Source of the DNA: Elysia chlorotica
Taxonomy: Eukaryota > Mollusca > Gastropoda > Plakobranchidae
DNA: 64,000 bases
Reading direction: 5' to 3'
Assembly: GCA_003991915.1 (NCBI GenBank)
Contig: RQTK01000444.1
Span: 39,217 to 103,216 of the forward strand
The translations under genes and the position numbers were made by a program. The notes below the pieces were generated by a model. It saw only the letters and a list, made by a program, of their open reading frames with translations. It did not search any database and had not been told where the DNA came from. Positions 52,110 through 62,500 of the stretch are shown here, piece after piece. The stretch's first letter is position 1; the number at the start of each line of letters is the position of its first letter.

Positions 52110-52310
52110 ACAGGCGCAAGTGGCACTGGGAGAGCTTTGCTCTCCCAATCGGCAGGTCCCCTTAAGTTGTGTGTCCGAATTTTCGGTGTCAGTATACTGT
52201 GACCAAAGACCTGGTATCCCCACACTGTCTCCGTGCGATAGCACTTAAAGTTGTCAGACACGAGTCTTAGTCTCTTACGACCCGTCCACGGTATAGCCTT
52301 TCCGCTATTT
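52110..52310 (+). mobile_element. tRNA-derived SINE, copy 4
   Basis: CCAATCGGCAGGTCCCCTTA, then GTGTCAGTATACTGTGACCA, CCCCACACTGTCTCCGTG and CGACCCGTCCACGGTATAGC follow the family order. A piece of the tRNA-like head is altered or missing. Confidence 0.65.
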
Positions 52311-52504
52311 TTGGACTTACTGAAACCAACTCCTCCACTCACTCTATTGACACCTGTTATGGGACGCTGGGACCGCCTATTATGGGTTTTAGTGTAAATA
52401 ATTTGGTGAAACAATTTTAAATATTAATTTAATGTGTGCATTGAAATGTGTAGTATGTACCGTTTTAGGAATATCTAAAACTTTCTTCTGTTCTTAAACA
52501 GTGA

Positions 52505-52583
52505 TTTTTTTTATTTTATTTTATTTTATTTTTTTTTTTGGGGGGGGGGGGGACAAGTATTAAAAATTTTTTTTTTTTTTTCT

Positions 52584-52624
<41 letters not shown>

Positions 52625-52635
52625 GGGGGGGGGTC
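52505..52635. repeat. Poly-T/poly-G low-complexity block
   Basis: A T-rich TTTTA repeat passes into about 13 G. A second long T-run (about 40 T, after a short TCTG break) then passes into about 11 G. Two T-to-G junctions within 90 bases. Confidence 0.85.
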
Positions 52636-53137
52636 AAAGCATTCTGCAGCGTTGAATTGAAAGGCAAAGTCTAGGTTTGTAGTAAGTATACTGTATCACA
52701 GTGGTACATGGTTGTGCTGTATTACTTGCGAAACGAGCTATAGGTGCGCAACCATTACCAACTACTTATCTAGGTATCAATAGCCTAGGACCCAAGTGCG
52801 TCATAACGTCCCAAGTCCTTATGAATTTCATTTTAACTTTTTGCTAGTCTAAGAAATGAAGAATCCGAAACAATCTGTAATTTTGTAATTCTAGATTTAA
52901 AATTTTCAACATATTCAAACGTCCCGGATAAAAAAAGTATCCGCCGTGCGTTTGCATTATGGAGGGTGTACATGATTCGTTACGCATTCTACTACTAATT
53001 TTTAGGTACGGGATATTATTTCTCTGTAACCAAACAAAAGGCTTCGTGTGGACATTAAAATAGGTATTGTCTGATACGGAACAGTTCATGATAACATCAG
53101 CCAGTCTCGATATTCAATTATATGCCGTATTGGTTGT
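52636..53137. other. Intergenic, no gene seen
   Basis: Unique AT-rich sequence without a recognised exon or repeat. Confidence 0.5.
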
Positions 53138-53227
53138 TTTTTTTGGAGGGGGGGGGGTGTTTTTTTTGTTGTTTTTTTTTGCTTTTGTCAAGGGAAATTG
53201 GAAAGGGATGTTGGAAAAAGGCGAGGG

Positions 53228-53490
53228 GGCGAGCTGGGGCTGGCGCACGTATCGCAGACGTTGACTCCTAATTGAGAGGTACCTGGTTCGAATCCCTGAT
53301 CGGGCAAATGTATTTGTCCATATTTGTACCCTACATGTCGGTAATATGACCGGCTGAGACAATAGTCATGACATCCCCGTATGGTCTCCGTATTGTCTCT
53401 TCGTAGCAGCACGTAAAGGTGTCAGACGTCAGTCTAATGACTCGTCGGCGATACAGCAAAGCGGCTGACGTTCGACTCTAAAGAAAACAA
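53228..53490 (+). mobile_element. tRNA-derived SINE, copy 5, best head
   Basis: GGGGCTGGCGCACGTATCGC resembles a tRNA A-box region and GGTTCGAATCC at 53285 is a perfect polymerase III B box. The body has GGTAATATGACCGGCTGAGA and CCGTATGGTCTCCG. The tail reads GTCAGACGTCAGTCTAATGA, then CGGCTGACGTTCGACTCTAA and an A-rich end. This copy shows best that the family is tRNA-derived. Confidence 0.8.
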
Positions 53491-53827
53491 CATTGACCAA
53501 ATTAACCAAGTATGTAGACAAGTAAAAGAAAAATAACAATAATATAAAAGACTAATCCATATTGTGTGCCACTCACTTTTCTTTCTAATGCGCGGGCTGT
53601 GGTTTTACATAATTAAATTGTTACACTTAATCACCGCGAGCGATCACGAGGTTTTTGCGTAACGCAGTGAATCGTATTTTGGGTTAACCGTCAACTCGGT
53701 TCGCATGGCCCGTGTGATAGAACTTTGGGGTCGCCAGTGTCACCGGGTGAGGTCTCAATTTTATATCCAGATATTCCGTTCATATCATCTTTTTGTCTCC
53801 GATTTAACCGGATTACCTCTACTAGAA

Positions 53828-53828
<1 letters not shown>

Positions 53829-53887
<59 letters not shown>
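53829..53887. repeat. (ATT)n microsatellite abutting the 183-bp element
   Basis: About 19 ATT units, ending directly at the AAGG terminus of the 183-bp element. Confidence 0.9.
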
Positions 53888-53888
<1 letters not shown>

Positions 53889-54070
53889 AGGTTTTGATCT
53901 CCTAAAGTGTGGTTCGTCCCAGGATGAGCATTATTAAGTACCTCGTATTAAGTTTGTATTGTTCCATGTGTCATGTGAAACACGCGTAATTGAGCCTGAT
54001 TTTAACCTCAGCTTGTCGAGGTGACCAGGCTGTCGTCGCTGGGTTCATAACAGGATTGAGGTCACACCTT
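53888..54070. mobile_element. 183-bp MITE-like element, copy 1
   Basis: It starts AAGGTTTTGATCTCC and ends GATTGAGGTCACACCTT, so the ends are imperfect inverted repeats (AAGGTTTTGATC against AAGGTGTGACC). The same 183 bases occur at 57038-57220 with a few substitutions and two compensating one-base indels, in unrelated flanks. Size and termini suggest a non-autonomous DNA transposon. No clear target-site duplication is seen. Confidence 0.55.
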
Positions 54071-54089
54071 TCGTATATGACGTTAGTGG

Positions 54090-54216
54090 CAGCGCAGACA
54101 CTCGGTGTGCCATCTCTTACGGTGAGAGTCAGCTCGTACGTTATTCGATATACCCCGACACAGCAGAATGATCTGAGGTCCATTCGCATACCTGTATTAA
54201 AGTAAGTAGTCGCCCG
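54090..54216 (-). other. Cadherin-like coding fragment, weak
   Basis: Read on the minus strand, an AG acceptor-like site (ACTTTAATACAG) is followed by an open frame with ITYELTLTVRDGTPSVCAAT. This resembles the YELTVxVxDGGTPSxSA strand of cadherin EC repeats. No DxND or LDRE calcium motif is seen, so it is at best a relic or a single diverged exon. Confidence 0.25.
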
Positions 54217-54726
54217 CAAAACGACATTAATCATCATTAAGGTATGAAAGTTCCCTGTTTTGGTTGGTAGTGGTCGACTACCACTATCTGATCTATATAT
54301 TATATTAATATCGCAATCAATGATCCACTCTGTTCATCCTGCAAGTGTAGGTAATATTTCACGATTTGTTGCGTTCCTGATCGTCACGTAAACCACGGTT
54401 ATATAGCGTACACTAAGGTAATCCCCATCACTGTTTTCCTCCCGATGCCATCGCCATCATTCTCTCGCCAAAGCCTTTCGCTTCTAAATGTTAAGTTTAA
54501 GGTTCAAAATGTTGGAAGCGCCCCCATTTCTACTTTATAAGTTTTGGACGACATCGTGTCAAAACTATATAAGCGGAAATAAATTGTTGTTTTGTTTTGT
54601 TTTTTTAATGATATTATCGATGATCACTGAAATTGCGTTGTAACTCTTTCATAATAAGCAATTTTAAAGAACTGGAAAAAAGTGAAATTCACAAAGTGAA
54701 ATATGAGAACTATGGTTGTCACGAGT

Positions 54727-54727
<1 letters not shown>

Positions 54728-54762
<35 letters not shown>
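54728..54762. repeat. (AAT)n microsatellite
   Basis: About 11 AAT/ATA units. Confidence 0.9.
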
Positions 54763-54764
<2 letters not shown>

Positions 54765-54888
54765 TCCTTGGTCGGATAAAGCGAGTTTTTCTTCTAGTTT
54801 AACGTCTATTGCTTTATCTAGGAGGATTAAATACGACGTCGAGACCCCAGAGCGGGATACACGTGACTTGGTCGATTATCCTTATATC

Positions 54889-54897
54889 TCTCTATCT

Positions 54898-54929
<32 letters not shown>

Positions 54930-54930
54930 G
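54889..54930. repeat. (CT)n microsatellite, short
   Basis: About 40 bases of CT with TTTC breaks. Confidence 0.85.
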
Positions 54931-55319
54931 TCTTTCCTTTTATTTATTGCTTACATTTATTAGATTGCGGCATGTCAGTATAACTATCAAGCCGGCAATC
55001 CCTACACTGTACTATCATAAACGCGATGAGATTTGAACCAAATCCCATGTTATTTTCACTTAATCAGAAAAGACCTCTCAGAGAGTCAGAAAGAAAGCCA
55101 GGCACAGCCCATTAATTTACCCGATCCTCCGAGGTTGTGACCATATATGAAACAGTTGAGTGAATACATAACTATGTGTCACCAGGAAGAAAAAACAGCA
55201 GGTGGTAAACTGTTGTGTAGCTGTGGGGTACATTGTATGTAGCCTTGGACAAAGATTACAGTCACGACTTTTATATATTTTTATTTTAATTAAGCCTTGA
55301 CCTGTGCTGGTTTTTCCGA

Positions 55320-55378
55320 AGAGGGGGTGCGGGGGGGGGGGGGGGGGGAAAAAAGAAAGAGAGAGAGAGAGAGAGACG
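55320..55378. repeat. Poly-G run, A-run and (GA)n
   Basis: About 18 G followed by about 6 A, then about 20 bases of GA. On the minus strand this is again T into C and C-runs. Confidence 0.85.
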
Positions 55379-56509
55379 CTCAGATAAAATGAGTGGGGAA
55401 ACAAAGGGGTGGTGGTAGTCGATACAAATTTAGATTATTGTCATTCTTTTTTAAGAAATTGTCTTATATGTCTGTACAGATCACAAATCTTCTCATTTTA
55501 CAATACACAGTTTCTAACCTTGGTTGAGCGTCTTATTAAGTTTTACTGGCGCTTCTCTCGATGAAAACTATCACTTTGCAAGAACTTTCATTGAACCAAG
55601 TCATCTGAGGAGCGTCTGGTTCACAAGGTTAGCTTCAGGTCAAAGCTACCGCTAGTCCGTAACACATTAATGCAGATTAACATAACTGGTCTAAGTTTCA
55701 CATCTTTTTGTCCAAGTCCAATATTTTACCATTGGTAATTATCGTAGAGAGTTTCGATAGCAACGCTAAGTGTATGTTCGGGAGTTCTTATTTTGTGAAT
55801 CGTTACATGATGTAATGTTGCTATTGTTGCCTCCTCTAACGTGCCCATGCCATCTAATAACTTCAAAATATTGTCGGAAAATAACTTTGGTCAGAAACTG
55901 GTTGGTCTTTTTTCGAGACAAGTACAGAAAATATAGTTTTTGGTTGATTTTCATTAAAACATTTCAATGTTGTCTCTGTTAACCCTTATACTATTACATG
56001 TCGAGTGAAAGTTGAATAAAAAAATCGAGAAAACCCAATAATTTTATCTTTGGCCCTCTTGCTGCCTCTGTAATTTGTCTTTGAAATTATATCTGGAATT
56101 AAAACTGGAAAGTAGACGCCCCGAGTTCCCATTGATGTTATAGATTTGTCTTCATTCTTTACATAGATCAAGGTAAATACATGTACTTGAGAGATGATGC
56201 GCGTCCGCATCAACGTGGTATGACAAAGTAGGTGGTCTCAAAAATATTTTAGGCAAAAATTGCTGGTGAGTTCTGAACGACTGGTAATTTTTATATCTAA
56301 AAGTGATATGAACTTTTACAAAACAAAATTATCAAAATTTCACTGAAAACTTACAATAATTTTATTGATACATTCATACTTTAAATTTCGTGTGAAATTC
56401 ATAGACAAACATTTTTGGTTTGAAGTACACTTTTATAAATTTAATCAGAATACAGAATCTTTTTTCAACCCTCAAGGGGAAATTGAAACCAACCGATTGA
56501 TTCAAGAAG
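55379..56509. other. Intergenic, no gene seen
   Basis: Unique AT-rich sequence. No recognised exon or repeat. Confidence 0.5.
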
Positions 56510-56623
56510 ATGGCGTCTATCTCAGAAACGTACCCGCTTGGTTTCCAACCCCGTGTTCATAAATTTAACGGCCGTGACTATGACTGTTTCTGTCGCTGTG
56601 ATCAAGCTTGTCGGTTTGTCTGA
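56510..56623 (+). CDS. Uncertain short ORF, 37 aa, at an AAGATGGCG site
   Basis: AAGAAGATGGCGTCTATCTC combines a YY1-type core with an excellent Kozak start. The frame runs MASISETYPLGFQPRV, then HKFNGRDYDCFCRCD, to a TGA. It lies 3 kb upstream of the TMEM106 start codon on the same strand, so it could be a 5' exon or promoter mark for that gene instead of a protein. No family is recognised. Confidence 0.2.
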   Translation: MASISETYPLGFQPRVHKFNGRDYDCFCRCDQACRFV

Positions 56624-56787
56624 CCAGACCACCATACCATTGAGTCCCCAGCGATCTAACCTGACTGTGTTTGTTATTACTCTGCACGCGGCTTTCCTTT
56701 CTTAGACTTAAATATTCATGAGTATGTAGATTTCTTGTAAGAAGAAAGTAGGCTAGGGGCATACACATTCGTCTTGATCTCCCATAC

Positions 56788-56945
56788 AGTACATTATACT
56801 GTGACCAGCTGAAGGAGGAGTCATGGTATCCCCGTGCTGTCTGTGTGTGGCAGCACCTAAAATTGTCAGATGTTAGTCTTGGGTTCCGTCAACAATATAC
56901 CCCTTGTATGGCTGACGTTGGGCACTCAGCAATAAACAAAAAACA
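56788..56945 (+). mobile_element. SINE, 5'-truncated
   Basis: CATTATACTGTGACCAGCTG, CCCCGTGCTGTCTGTGTG, GTCAGATGTTAGTCTTGG, the tail ACAATATACC and GGCTGACGTTGGGCACTCAG, with an A-rich end. It lacks the tRNA-like head. Confidence 0.7.
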
Positions 56946-57037
56946 AACCGACACAGTGCGACTTCCATCATGGTAACTAGTCTAAAGCCATCAATCTGGT
57001 TTGTATTGTTTTGATCTACAAGAGTGTGCAATTTCCT

Positions 57038-57220
57038 AAGGTTTTGATCTCCTAAAGTGTGGTTCGTCCCAGGATGAGTATTATTAAGTGCCCCGTATTA
57101 AGCTTGTATTGTTCCATGTGTCATGTGAAACACGCGTAATTGAGCCTGATTTTAACCTCAGCTTGTCGAGTGACCAGGCTGTCGTCGCTGGGTTCATAAC
57201 AAGGATTGAGGTCACACCTT
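57038..57220. mobile_element. 183-bp MITE-like element, copy 2
   Basis: Same orientation, length and termini as the copy at 53888-54070, with only a few differences. Flanks differ on both sides. Confidence 0.55.
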
Positions 57221-57279
57221 GTTGACGCTCACTGTTACAGGCTGATATTGATTGATACATTATTTGTGATTTAACGTAC

Positions 57280-57570
57280 TTAAACAGCTCTTACACAGTA
57301 CCTTAAAGTAGCTGTGTCCAGTTCTGGACCATCCAGATTTATCAAGTTTGAGCCTGTTATTGGGTGACTCAGTGTCTGAACTACTGTGAATCGGTTGCCC
57401 CTCGTGGCTTGCCCGCTATGTGTTGTCATTAAGGGCGGAGCGTCATAGAATATTAATTTTGTTTTGCTCATTACATGTGCGCCTGACCTGTACTGAATAT
57501 TCAGCATGTAATTGGCGCAGCACGGTGGGAATCTTTTGTTGTGTATTACGGTGAGGGTCATATAATCAGA
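57280..57570 (-). other. Second cadherin-like coding fragment, weak
   Basis: The minus strand has an open frame with DYMTLTVIHNKRFPPCCANY and further on NRFTVVQTLSHPITGSNL. The first part loosely parallels the fragment at 54090-54216 (YxLTLTV then C-C/C-A), and both lie close to a copy of the 183-bp element. Resemblance to a cadherin strand is weak. Confidence 0.2.
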
Positions 57571-57654
57571 TGATACTTTTTTTGTTTGTTCATTAAAGCG
57601 TGTCAGTTCTAGTGAATGTTCGACGTGTTATTGATGTAAATGTAGAGGTAGTCG

Positions 57655-57925
57655 GGGGGCCAGGAGCCTCGATGACAGAGCATGCGGCTTCTTTTTGGGA
57701 TGTCCTTGGTTCGATCCCGATCGGACTGCCAGTGCAATGTTCCCTACTAGTTCAGTAATTGGGTCGGTGTCATTGTAATATGACTGGCTGAGAAGAAAAT
57801 CTCCGTACCCCCGCTATGTCTCTGTTTTAAAGCACGTATTACTGGAAGACGTTAGTCTTGGAATCATTCCTCAATATAGCCTAGTTGCTAACTTTTGACA
57901 TTAAGAAACGAAGAAACCAAATTTA
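57655..57925 (+). mobile_element. tRNA-derived SINE, copy 6
   Basis: GGAGCCTCGATGACAGAGCA (tRNA-like head), B box GGTTCGATCCC at 57708, body GGTGTCATTGTAATATGACT and CCCCCGCTATGTCTCTGT, tail CTCAATATAGCCTAGTTGCT and an A-rich end. It is one of the two copies with both head and tail. Confidence 0.75.
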
Positions 57926-58307
57926 ACTAAAACATAGTCAGTCTTTCTTGATTTATTAATGGTTCGTGGCGAGATACTTAGGTATAAAATCAGCTGCTCT
58001 CCCAATTATTCGCGTTGTCTTCTATCTTTGGCCATCCAATTTTGCATCCTCCTATTTATTTTTTATAACTTATACTTATTTATCTATTTGCGCGTATCTG
58101 GTGATTGATTTTATCTTTTTTTCATATTATGAAGACTTAGAGCATATCGCTGTTATATATTATAAATTGATTAAACTATCATACTCATTTGAAACAAACT
58201 TAAACGAACGAGAACAGAGCACTCTGTAGGGAAAATATCAACCAGAATTGTTGAAAAAAATTTAGTTTGCTCGGCGTATATATTTGTATGTGTGTATGTC
58301 TGTCTTT

Positions 58308-58321
58308 GTCTGTCTGTCTAT

Positions 58322-58373
<52 letters not shown>

Positions 58374-58422
58374 TGTCTCTCTCTGTCTATGCCTCTGTCT
58401 CTCTGTCTGTCTCTCCCCCCCC

Positions 58423-58452
<30 letters not shown>
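58308..58452. repeat. Compound (CT)n/(GTCT)n microsatellite
   Basis: GTCT units, about 48 bases of CT, more GTCT-type units, a run of nine C and a final CT block. Confidence 0.9.
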
Positions 58453-58454
<2 letters not shown>

Positions 58455-58685
58455 TTCACCCAGTCTGTCCTGCTTGTTTAGACAATATGTATGACTCATG
58501 CTCATGATTAGAACAAAGTCATCATCAACTCTCATTGAGTTTGAAAAAATTGTATATTCCAGTTCATTTAGGCCTACACAATGTTTAATTATATGACTAT
58601 TTTATTTCTTAATTGCCTTTTTCACCTCTTAGTGATCTTTTCCAGGTCACAGCTTGTGGTAATATATTTGTCCAGATAGAAAAGT

Positions 58686-59061
58686 AGTTTGGCATACTAT
58701 AATTATTGCATCTCATAAAGATAATTTAGTAGAACAAGGGCGAACATTAGTGTCAGATTTCAGTTTCACTCCAAATCTCATAACTCTCTTGATTGAATGC
58801 TGTAGGGAAATATTACTGTTCATTGTTTAACAGGTTATTGGAGTGACCATGTAAATAAAGCAAATGAAGTGGTGTATCTTTGTTTAGGCCTTAACTTTTG
58901 GCAATATTTTAGTGTAAGTAGAACATGTAGTTTGACAAACGCAACTGTACCTCAGAAATATAACTTTTTAGAACAAAGGCAAACTTGAGGTTCAATTTTA
59001 TTTCCTAACCAAATCCCATACCTGTCTTGTCTTGGGTTCATTCAGAAGGGAATTATTGCTT
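58686..59061. repeat. Diverged duplication, about 132-bp unit
   Basis: 58686-58817 and 58929-59061 share an order of words: TAGTTTG, TAGAACAAGGGC/TAGAACAAAGGC, CAAATCTCATA/CAAATCCCATA, CTCTTG/TCTTG and GGGAAATATTACT/GGGAATTATTGCT. Similarity is low but collinear. Confidence 0.6.
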
Positions 59062-59094
59062 AAACTTACCCAAGCATCTTTATCTCCTATCAAC

Positions 59095-59510
59095 AAAGTC
59101 AGATAAACTCTATATATTATAAAATTGTCATGTCCTCTCGCAGTTCTGGACTTAATCATTTCTTGTTTCCCTACCTTGCATTGTCTTTACTTTTATATCC
59201 TGAAGCTCAAGAACTTGACGAATCATCATACTCTATAGATGATACAATTCACATGTCCGGACACAATTTTGGGCTTCATCATTTATTGTTTCTTTATCTT
59301 TCATCTTCTTTTTTAAAACTCCTATTTCCCGAAGCTTAAGAACATGGCAACTTCATAATGACAAAGACAAAGTCAGATAAATTTGTTCTATAGCTCTATA
59401 TGTTATACAAGTCACATATACATGTACTGTCACAATTTTGGACTTCATTATTATCAATCCTTTATCTTCAATTGTCTTATTCCTCAAGCTTAAAAACATG
59501 GCAAATGTGA
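59095..59510. repeat. Three degenerate tandem units ending at the TMEM106 start
   Basis: Units at about 59095-59215, 59238-59352 and 59369-59510 share AAAGTCAGATAAA (units 1 and 3), TCACAATTTTGGACTTCAT-like, a CTTTATCTT pyrimidine part, and TTCCCGAAGCTTAAGAACAT-like. Unit 2 ends in AACATGGCAACTTCATAA and unit 3 ends in AACATGGCAAATG, the real start codon of TMEM106. Confidence 0.65.
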
Positions 59511-62500
59511 ACTACGATGAGGAGTATGAGAACGACAACAGTGAGAGATCTCTGATCGTGGCCTCGTCCAACAGTAGGGGCAGCTCAGGGTCCAGGCAGC
59601 ACCCAGCCTCTTACTCCAGCCTGTCCCACCACTCGCACACCAGCCACACTAACGGGGGCTACCTGAGCCATGCACCGGGCTCTCCCCCAACAGGGGACCC
59701 ATCCGTGGCTGCGGGGAGCGGGCAGCCGGCCAACAATGGAGGATATGAAGAGCTCTTCAAAGACAGTGTGCCCTGCCCCTCTTGCCGCGGACTGGGCCGG
59801 GTCCCAAAAGGTAGGGGGCAGTTTTATTGATAAAGAAATATGGCTCTGCTGAATTTAAAAAAAGAAGATTCATTTTTTTTTATTAACAAAATGTACATTT
59901 TATTATTTATGTGTCAACACTGTTTTATTCCCTCTTGTTAGTTTTGTGATACTGCTTTATATTATTTGAAAAAAAATTAGGGGGAGAGGGGGGGGGGGCG
60001 TCAGCTTTTGTTCTGTGGCGGGGAATCATTTTTCCCCAAAGGTTGAGTAGGTATGATGTGATATCAAAGTACGTTCCAAATATCCTGTTTCTGAGTTTTG
60101 TACGCGATAAACTGTGCAGTTGCTTACAACAGATGTTAAGATAGAAACCATTGCCTTTTCTGTTTATTTTTACTTTGAATATCATTTGTAACATTTTTAG
60201 ATGATGAGAATGTTGAAGTTATAATAAACACTTTATAAAACTTTTTTATGCAGAGCTTGAAAACCAACTAGTAGCACTCATCCCGATGAAAGATGGTAGA
60301 TTAAAGCCAAGAAGAACGTGAGTCTCTTTCACATTCTTATTATATGCTTGAGTAAAATAAAAGAACATTTGTTTGTGTGTGTGTGTGTTTAATTTGTCTC
60401 ATTGAGTCATTAAAAAGTTGTAATGATTTAGAAAATGTTATTATATTTGTAATATTTTTAATTTTGTTTCAAAGCTTATGTTTGTATTTCTCAAAATGCC
60501 TTCTTAGAAACTATCTAATTTTCTACTGATTATCCTGCATTCATTCATATTTAAAGATGCAACATTTTGAACTGCATTGGTTATTAAATTTTGTATTTAA
60601 TTAAATTTTTCTTTTTTTTTCATCAGAATCCTATATGTGGCAATAGCAGTGGGACTTTGTATTGTGACAGCTGGGCTGCTCATCTTTTTCTTAATGCCGA
60701 GGGACATCACCATTTCAAGTAACAGACCTTTCTTGCAGCCTAAGCACATCGATATCAATGTTACAGCCAAGTTCGCCAACTTCACTGTTATTGTGAGTGA
60801 TGTTGTTTTTTATGACTGTGATGAAACCAGGGTGACTACTACGAGTTATCAGCTAGAGCCCTCCAAACATAGAAAGTGTCTCTACATTAATCTTATAAAC
60901 TTTAATATGGAAAGAATTATACTCATGTTTAGACATTTTTATTTGATGCGCTGAAAATTATCCAAAACAAGTCAATTTTCCTACTTGGGGCTGATTCACC
61001 TTGGTTGCTTCACATATGTTTTTTTATTTCTTGTTTGTAATTTATGTTTGAATGAAATATAAAAAATATTGTAAGCCTAAACTTTTGGATATTTATTGTA
61101 GCATGGTCTTTTCTCTTTGGAGCTTGTGTAGTATAGTTTGTTTATAGCAATTGCGTTCTAGGGACTAAATTATCAAATAATGAAACAATCAATGCTTTTT
61201 TATATTGGCTCATCAAGCCACTTTACATAATTGAAAGCTGCCAAATGAAATTACTTTCTTAAAGCTTTTAAAGATTTTTGCTCAGATTAACTAACTCGCT
61301 CTCAAAAATCAAATCTTTGCCTCTATTCTACCTTTTAAGCACACTCCCACTTGGCAAGAAGATTTAATCACATTATTTTTCTTCATCTTTGTCTCCCCAC
61401 AGAACAAGTACAATGTTTCAAACAACAACTTCTACTCTGTGAAGATCTCGGGAGTAGCTATGAAGTCGCTCTACAGTAACGCAGTGATTGCTCAGTCATT
61501 TGCATATAAAGAGCATCCTCTGGAAATTTCGGCTCGCTCTGAGGATGAGCTCTTAGTGCCTATGGATTTCATCCTAAGTGGGGAACATGGCAGCCTAGTG
61601 TAAGTTTAGTAGAAGGCATGATTGGGTAAAGGAACAGATGCTTAGTTGCCTCATATATGGGTTTGGTCAAAAGGTGCCATTTCCAAACAGGTCATTTTTG
61701 GATCCCATAACTGATTAAATATTCTGGCTTTTTCTACAGAAGTTGCGTTTATCAATAGCTAATATCCTGAATTATAAATAGCGTTTGGTCATAAGATTAA
61801 CAGTTTTTTAATTGGAAACAAATATTTCCCAATTTAGACCTAAAAAATGTGGTACGTTAGTACACATCTACATGGCTGTTCTTTGAACGCTTGCCCAGGC
61901 GTGTAAGCATTATTTTATAAAACAAAAATGTTGGTGAATATTTTGGAACCAAAAAGAAGTAGAAAACTGCAAGTTTTCATATTATTTTTGCAGGAAAAAA
62001 AAGGATAGTCTGCCTTGACTGCAGGTGTTATGCATCAAGTATGCTTTGCCATGTGTTGATATCTAGGTTGTCTTGTGGTTAAGACTAGATTATTGGAGAG
62101 CCTAATATTGTATTGTAAGCTTAGAATGTTTCATAGCCCCAAATTCTCAAGAGCGAAAAAAAAGGTTAGATGTCACTAAATCATGTCAGACACATAGGGC
62201 TCCTGTAGATCTATATTTGGTTAGTAAGTTGAACTATCTACTTTTTTTTAACAATCAAAAGAGCAGTCCTGCCAATGGGATTCTTTACTTTCACTTTTTA
62301 TTTGTCTTTGTGCAAGAAAAAGTAGGCTTTATAGAGGTGTCATGCTAATTTCTCATGTCACGTCAGAGTACATCTAGATCACATTAGACACTTGAATTGG
62401 GATTTTAATATAATTTCATGTCTTTAAATGATTACTAACTGATTTAGATGTTTTATAGAGGTCATAGTTAAATTCTTTGTAGTTTCTTGGAAACTGGTGT

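Noticed and set aside
51944..52414. 156-aa minus-strand frame
   Set aside because: It crosses a SINE and a CA microsatellite; the GIPGLWSQYTDTEN-like part is SINE antisense.
53285..53295. A genuine tRNA gene at the perfect B box
   Set aside because: The acceptor and anticodon arms do not form a full cloverleaf, and the body and tail match the SINE family.
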